64,000 bases of DNA from Verpa conica. Lineage: Eukaryota > Ascomycota > Pezizomycetes > Pezizales > Morchellaceae. The stretch is from assembly GCA_033030425.1 (NCBI GenBank), contig JAUFSD010000018.1, positions 1,054,001 to 1,118,000 on the forward strand, in the 5' to 3' direction. Each line of letters begins with the position of its first letter. The stretch's first letter is position 1. The translations under genes and the position numbers were made by a program. The notes under the pieces were generated by a model. The model saw only the letters and a list, made by a program, of their open reading frames with translations, searched no databases and was not told the origin of the DNA. This document shows positions 58,123-64,000 of the stretch, one piece after another.

Positions 58123-59959
58123 GGTGGGGGGGATGCGGGGGTAGCTGGGTTAGGGGTCTCAAGGTGAGTGATGAGTGATGAGTGATGGATGGAGAGGGGT
58201 TGTGACAGATGTAGTTGATGTCGATGTCGATGTAGAGGTTGATGTGGGGTGGAGGTGGAGGTGGAGAGAGGGTGGTTGGTGGTTGGTGGTTTGTGGTTGG
58301 TGATGAGGTGACGTGACGTGACGTGACGTGAGGGAGATTACTGCTGGTGGGAGTTGCCGGTGGTGTCCTGGGAATGGCGGTGGGCCTCTCAACGCTATGA
58401 TACCAGTATGATCTGGCCAACGACTCCCGTAAGGCTGCTTGACGTCTGTAATTCCTCAGATGAAGCCCACTTGAAGATTTGGCGATTGCCCAGAACGCCA
58501 AGCCTTTAGTGACATTTCCCTGCGGTTGTTTCCGCTCCTCACACCGGGGACTCTGGCCACCCTGACCCTGAACCGCCCACCAACTAGAACCTTTCCCTTC
58601 CCTTTGCTTCCCTCCCGCCCCCCGACTAACTTCGTTTTTGTTTTTTCTTACCTCTGCTGCATCCCCACGAATTGCCGAATAGGCTTCCATCCGTTATAAC
58701 CAGAGTGTAGCTACAACAATCCACGCATACGGCTGCTGTCTTCGTCTCCGCCGACAGCGAGAGATCCCAATAACCGATTCAACGCTCCGATCCTGTGCAT
58801 TTAATCTTCCATCGAGACAGTCCTGACCTGGCCCATGCAAAGTGCAAAACTACCTCTCTCTCCCTTCCTCTGCTCTTCCACCTCATTCCTTCCCACACCC
58901 CCCCCCTCTGAGCTAGCACTGAAAAAGTAACAACACATTACTTGGAGCTATAGCAGAGCAGAATAGAATGAATGTACCTACAGTAGATAGCAGGTGTACG
59001 GGAACTAGACTACATAGCTTCATGTACCTAGCTAGCTTTGTCGTGTGAAGAGAGGACTAAAGGAGTGCCGGGCAGAAAATCATGTGCCTATATGTGGCCC
59101 CTCTAGAGTCTCTGCTCGTGTTTTTTTTTCATGCCTCATGCCATGCTCGTGATCGTGAAAGGGAGGCAGGCAGAAATTTTTAAGGGTGCTCAGGCCAGCT
59201 GTAGGTAGCTAGCGAAAGCAGGGCAGCAGAAACTCAAACGGCCTCGTCATTTCCGCCCCGTCGTTCCGCCATTTCTCTCTCGTGGGTTTTTTTTTTGACG
59301 AATGTGCTAAAATGATCTCGAAGGTAATTGCTAAAACGATTGCATTATCTCCGTAATTCGAATACCCCCCCTTCTTCGTGTCTCCAGATAGCCAGCACCA
59401 CACTATCCGTTCCCCCCCCCCCCCTTTCTCCACATCAAAGGGGGGAATGTTCAAACAAGGAAATATGAAAGCAACATTATCCTAGCTACTATGAAACCAC
59501 AACAAATAAAAAGAAAAATAAAAATGTAACCAAAAACACCGCGTCATGTGCTCCAAAGAGTCCGTCAACAAAGGAAACATCTCGATCGTGAGAAGTAGCA
59601 ATGAAAGAAAGTAATGGCCAAAACCAAACAGCAGTTTTGTCAGCCCACCTGCCCACCCGTAGCTCCCCCCAATGTAGAGTTAGATGTAGAGAGTAGAGAA
59701 TACAACACTTTTTCCGCAAAAAGACACCTGCAAATAAATGAAACAAAAAACAAAGCTAGCCGCCCACCCAGTTTTTCTAGATTCGCCATCCCATCAACAA
59801 AAAAATCAAAAAAGTCAAAAAAACAAAAAACGACTCCGCCGCCCAAAAATGCATCCCCATCTCTTTTTTTTGAGATAAAAACCAAAAAAAAAAAAAGAAT
59901 GAAGCCCTTTCTTTTTTCCCTATTGCCCAATGCTGCCATAAAAGAGAGTAAAGTATGCA
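58123..59959. other. Intergenic, upstream of the CID gene
   Basis: Simple repeats (GATGTC, GGTGGT, ACGTG) lie in the first 220 bp upstream of the CID start. The remainder is homopolymer-rich (T runs near 59120 and 59290, C run near 59410, A runs near 59820-59900). The last part is the 3' flank of the CASTOR-like gene. No gene seen. Confidence 0.5.
58311..58330. promoter_or_regulatory. Tandem ACGTG repeat with overlapping CRE-like half sites
   Basis: Four tandem ACGTG units in the leader or promoter of the CID gene, about 190 bp upstream of its ATG. They create a ladder of TGACGTGA half sites suited to bZIP (ATF/CREB-like) factors. It could equally be a neutral microsatellite. Confidence 0.4.
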
Positions 59960-61567
59960 CTACATTCCTAGCGCTGCAACAGCCCTGGAAAGATCCTCCT
60001 CTGCAACGATAACGGTTCCTGCTCGTGCTGTGCTCAAATAACTCATCTCGACCACCTCACTCTTGTCGAAATATGTCCCTGATGTCCCACCCACTAGCTT
60101 CCCGGCCACGCCACACACGATGCCGGTCGAATCCACTGGTAGACCCCTCAGGTCAAGTACAATTGGGATCAACACATCCTCTTTTGATCCAAGTAGAACA
60201 TCGTCATTGCCAAACATACTCAACATCTCCTTCTGTAGTAGCAATGATGCTGGCTCCGCATCTGTCAGGGTGACTGACAGGAACTGAGGTCGGCTGATAA
60301 GACACTTGACAAGTCCCAAATACAGCCCCCTGTCGTCCCCTCCACGTCCCTTGCTGAATGAGCGGCGTGCTGCGCAGAGAATGAGTTTTGTGTTCTTGTT
60401 GACTACTGGAACGACATTCTGCTTTCGGAGAGTCTCAAAAGTACGGGTCTGAAGGTCTGATAGGGTGGTTGTGGGAGGTGGGGAGGGAGGTTGAATAGTG
60501 AAGTTGGAGGAATTGGAGGTGCTGCGATGGTGCGGGGTGATGAAAGCTTCAGTATGTTTTTCAAAGACGAAACCGCGGCGCTGAAGCGCTTTTGTAACGT
60601 GTGTACGGGCGGTAGAGGGGACCAAGATGTAGTCACTAAAGTAGGTTGTTATGAAGAATATTGAACTGTAGTTGAGAGCGATATTAGAATAGGTTCATCC
60701 GATATATGATCCATTGCGTCCCCGTGCACTGTTTAAGACAACTTACACTCCAGCTAACGCAAGTGGGCTCGTGAGATCGAGTACCCGCTGTCCTGCATCT
60801 AGTCCTTCTCCATCGACTTGGATTGCCATGAATTCCTCTGATGCAATCATGACATCACCTCGATGGCCCTCAAGTGTCTTGATAATCGGCGCGAACCATT
60901 TTTCGACGCTTTCCCGAGAACATACAACGGAGCACTCAACGGGTGTGACGGAAATGTTGACAAAATCTTTTATTGACGAAGAGGGGCGATTGGGTGATGG
61001 GTAGTCCGGAACTACGCTTTCGTCGTCGTCATCTTCAGCGTCTGAGTCATTGTCTCGACTACCATCTTCTTCCGGTGATAATGGCGAGAGTGGCAGGATC
61101 AGCGACAGGATCGCTTGGACGAAATGAGGGTAGAGGTGAAGTGGGATGTGAACTAGGCATAGCCGACACTCCTGTAGTATTTTCACAGTTGTGTGTAAGC
61201 TTGTGTATACACCACCACCATGTGTGTCACTATTAAATTTTCCATCACGAATATAGGCGCCTGTTGGGATATCGAGGGATTCTGCAGAGGAGTATGCTGA
61301 GATAGAGGAGGTGCTTCGAGACCTTGTAGAGCCTGAAGGTGATGCTGTGCCGTCAGAGGCCGAACTCGACGCGTATGACCGGGATGACCCTGCCATTGAG
61401 ACACCGCCGATGGTTGAAGTTGCCGAAGATATTGAGGTGGTAGAAGAAAAAGAAGAGGAGAATGAAGAGGTAGTGGAGGATGTAGAAGAAAATACAGGAG
61501 ATTTAGGAGTGGGAATAGAATGTGGGTCACTAACAAGAAATTGGATTTGAGCACTCATGTATGTCAT
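59960..61567 (-). CDS. CASTOR/GATS-like ACT-domain protein
   Basis: Exons 61567-60747 and 60635-59960, joined through GGAGT|GTAAGT and TTTAG|T (111-nt intron), give 498 aa. The start is MTYMSAQIQFLV; the Met at 61558 is an alternative. A long Ser/Thr-rich insert (residues about 20-90) is followed by LDIPTGAYIRDGKFNSD, a pair of ACT-like segments with an acidic insert (DNDSDAEDDDDES), then DVMIASEEFMAIQV and DLTSPLALAGV. The second exon ends with VLDLRGLPVDSTGIVCGVAG and MSYLSTARAGTVIVAEEDLS, text typical of the GATS/CASTOR family. Animal CASTOR1 senses arginine and controls TORC1 through GATOR2. Fungal relatives are little studied, and whether this one binds an amino acid is unknown. No neighbouring TOR gene. 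Confidence 0.82.
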
Positions 61568-64000
61568 GAAGCTGTATCCGCCACCTTTCCTGTATCTTCT
61601 TTTTTTTCTTATTTTCTTGCTATGATTGCTTTTTCTTCCTCAAGGGGTTTCTTCTGGGGATATTGATTTGACCTTTGGGCTAAAAGAAATAACAGGAAAA
61701 CAGAAAATGTTTAGCTTAGGGTTCGTAGTAATGAAAGAAAAAAACAAGATTTCCAAAACGCAAAACAACTATTGAATGGAGGATAGAAAGGGTAGAAACA
61801 ATGATCTTAAAGGAGACTAACCAACAAAATTATATTTTTAAGATCAACTACTTATGAAGGGGAGGAGGGTGTTCTTATGTATGTATGCTAGTAGAAGGTA
61901 GCTAATCCTATTGTAGGTACCGTTCTCTATGGTATACACTTCCGAAAGAGCGAGGGCGGGTACAGTTCGCCTTTCAAACCCAGCTGCTGGTTGTCCAGGG
62001 TTGCACGAGAAGAGCCGACACTTTGGGATCGCAGAAGAGTGGTGGGTTGGGGTGAAAAGCAAGTTGGAGGTGGTGGATGTTGAAAGCGGTCGCTGAAGTG
62101 GTGGAGGGGTAACTACATGTACTGCCTGCCAGCGATTACTGCTACTGGCTAGCTAGGATGACCATTTGGGGGGGAAGGTGGGCGGTCCCGCCGGGCGGTG
62201 GGGATGACCACTGCAGGATAGACGAGCGCTGTGATCTCTGGGCTCTGGGCAGATCTCAGTCTATTGTCGACTCCTGCTTTTACTGCGACGAGCCTGTAGG
62301 TCTGTCAGTTTTGTAACGGCAGCGGGGATTTCTACTTCAGGCGAGAGCAGCGTGGTTGCAACTTCCAAACTGCGTGGGATATACCCGGACAGGCCGTTCT
62401 CATTCCCCCAAAATGCATTGCCCGCCTATCATGGGCGATTCGATGTACCGCTTGCTACCGGTTCCAAAGGGGGGACGCCACTCAGTGAACAAGACTTTCT
62501 TTTCCTGTTGTCTCGAACTTCACGATGTCGTGCCGCTGATGCTCCTGCACATAAAGGAAAAAAAGGAAAAAAAAAAAGAAATGTAATATTTTTGTCCAGG
62601 GCATCAGGACAGAAGCACCAGGACAGCATCATCAAACCTCGACATCATAGCTCTTAGTCTCGCAGAAAAAGATATAATTATCGCGGCTCCACTGATTGTA
62701 CATGCACACACATGTATGTACTTATCGCAGAGGCTCGAGGTACCACCCACCAACCCCTGGTACTAGCTGCTTAACGGGTAACTTAGGTAGTACGGTCAAC
62801 GAAGCGAGAAAAAAAATCGGGCGTTGGTGCAGCAATCCAATCTGGTCCCCCACGTCCTCATGGGCAATAAACTGACCGGCCTACTCATAGATGCCTGAGG
62901 GTTGATTTGCAGGGCTGGTAGAAGGACCCCTCCTGCGCCTTACACTATTCAGACTCGCGCTTTATATACGCTTGTACTTGCAAGACAGACATTACTCCGT
63001 GGACCCTAGAACTCGTGATTCTCGATGCGAACGGCCGCGGGTCGTCTTAAAGTGCAGAATGACCAGGATTTCTGACGCGATGCTTTAATTTTAATTTTTT
63101 TTTCCCCCTCGATGTCCCCCCCCCGCTCTTCTTCATTCTCAGCTTATGAACAGCTGGTGCTAGTGTATTGGGGAGCGGCGAGAGAGATAGAGGTAAAAGG
63201 AGGAGCGGGAGAATAGACCATGCAATGGCGACGATTGAACGCCTGATTTGAAAGCCATCTGCCGTAAACATTTCTCGGACCTCTAGCGAAGACACTCGTT
63301 CATACATATACATACGCACGCCTGCAGAGTATTTTTTTTACTTCCCACCGGCGCGAGACAGAACCGTCCCAAGGATCGAGCGTTTTTAAAAAGGCCCTTA
63401 AAAGAGAGGGGTCTAGCTTACATATCGATTGGGCTTGCACGTGTACCCGAAATGTTATTGTTGGTATCAGTCTCCCGGTAGTAGCGGTGTTACCATATTC
63501 GAAACCTTATGAAAGAGTGAGTGGGGGGACATCTTTGTAAGCGTACAAGAGTGATAAACACCACCTGGGTATGATAATCTGTCCGAGATACCGCATGTAC
63601 GATATAGTAGAGTTGCAGAGTGGGGTATCCAGAGTGAGTATATACATAAGGGAGAGACTTGAGAGACTTGCCGGGTTTTTTCGGGTACTATAGTCAGAAA
63701 AGTATTATTGTTATTACTACTCACTGTTACAAACCTGCATACGAGACGAGAGTCAAGAGTGACGATACCTATGCTAGTGAGGAAACGATACAAAGGATCC
63801 CGATGCCCACGTGGGAAAAAAGAGGTCTGAGGTATATCGAGAGGGGTAAGATGTCACTGGATATCGCAAGCCGGCACAGCCCTTCGGGAGTCACTCGGCC
63901 ATCACAACTCGGGTTCTCTCCTCGGGTGGGCCCATCGCTGTAAAATGAAATTCGACCTGTTTGAAAAGCAAAAATGTGGGGAAGTCTCGTGTAGCTGTGT
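61568..64000. other. Intergenic to the end of the window, no gene seen
   Basis: The first 200 bp are the T/A-rich upstream region of the CASTOR-like gene. Open frames at 62352-62657 and 63047-63943 overlap on both strands and show no motif. TATATAC text near 63640 and a T run near 63330 are unremarkable. Confidence 0.5.

Noticed and set aside
57965..58690. 241-residue frame overlapping the 5' end of the CID gene
   Set aside because: It is the out-of-frame shadow of the first CID exon plus repeat-rich leader; the CID frame is the coding one.

Overview
The window is nuclear DNA of a filamentous ascomycete (Pezizomycotina). Genes are split by short introns (about 46-110 nt) with GTATGT/GTAAGT-type donors, and the protein set is fungal: KDM5, HAT2, XRN1, Pmp3, a CASTOR-like protein, F-box/ankyrin proteins and the fungal kinase-ankyrin family. 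Long gene-poor spacers with decayed repeats and many ankyrin genes would fit an early-diverging class such as Pezizomycetes, but I cannot fix the taxon from sequence alone.

Layout. 1-5.5 kb: KDM5-type histone demethylase (minus, 3' end outside the window). 8.0-9.8 kb: questin oxidase-like enzyme (minus). 9.8-16.6 kb: gene-free spacer with a 144-bp TA-flanked inverted-repeat element. 16.6-23.5 kb: HAT2 (minus) and XRN1 (plus), divergently transcribed. 24.8 kb: small secreted, probably GPI-anchored protein. 26.4-29.1 kb: 857-aa protein with an amidoligase-like C-terminus. 29.8-30.1 kb: 322-bp element with long terminal inverted repeats. 31-37 kb: tandem family of C2H2-like fungal proteins (one complete, one with a doubtful 5' half, one relic), then Pmp3. 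40-41.7 kb: F-box/ankyrin protein. 43.7-47.4 kb: kinase-ankyrin gene interrupted by a 417-bp element with an 8-bp target duplication. 47.4-53.7 kb: accessory spacer with three degraded coding relics. 56.5-58.1 kb: CID-domain RNA-processing protein. 60-61.6 kb: CASTOR/GATS-like ACT-domain protein. 61.6-64 kb: no gene seen.

Two compartments are apparent. Conserved housekeeping genes (chromatin: KDM5, HAT2; RNA decay and processing: XRN1, CID protein; nutrient signalling: CASTOR-like) occupy 1-23.5 kb and 56-62 kb. The middle (24-54 kb) is accessory: ankyrin, F-box, kinase-like and zinc-finger genes that duplicate, decay and are hit by small transposons. The clearest single event is the element at 44219-44635. 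Removing it with one copy of its 8-bp duplication rejoins two ankyrin reading frames exactly in frame. The kinase part of that gene also lacks the catalytic aspartate, so it looks like a pseudokinase.

Gene models come from reading splice sites and protein motifs by eye. Exon ends given to the base were checked for phase; others are approximate.
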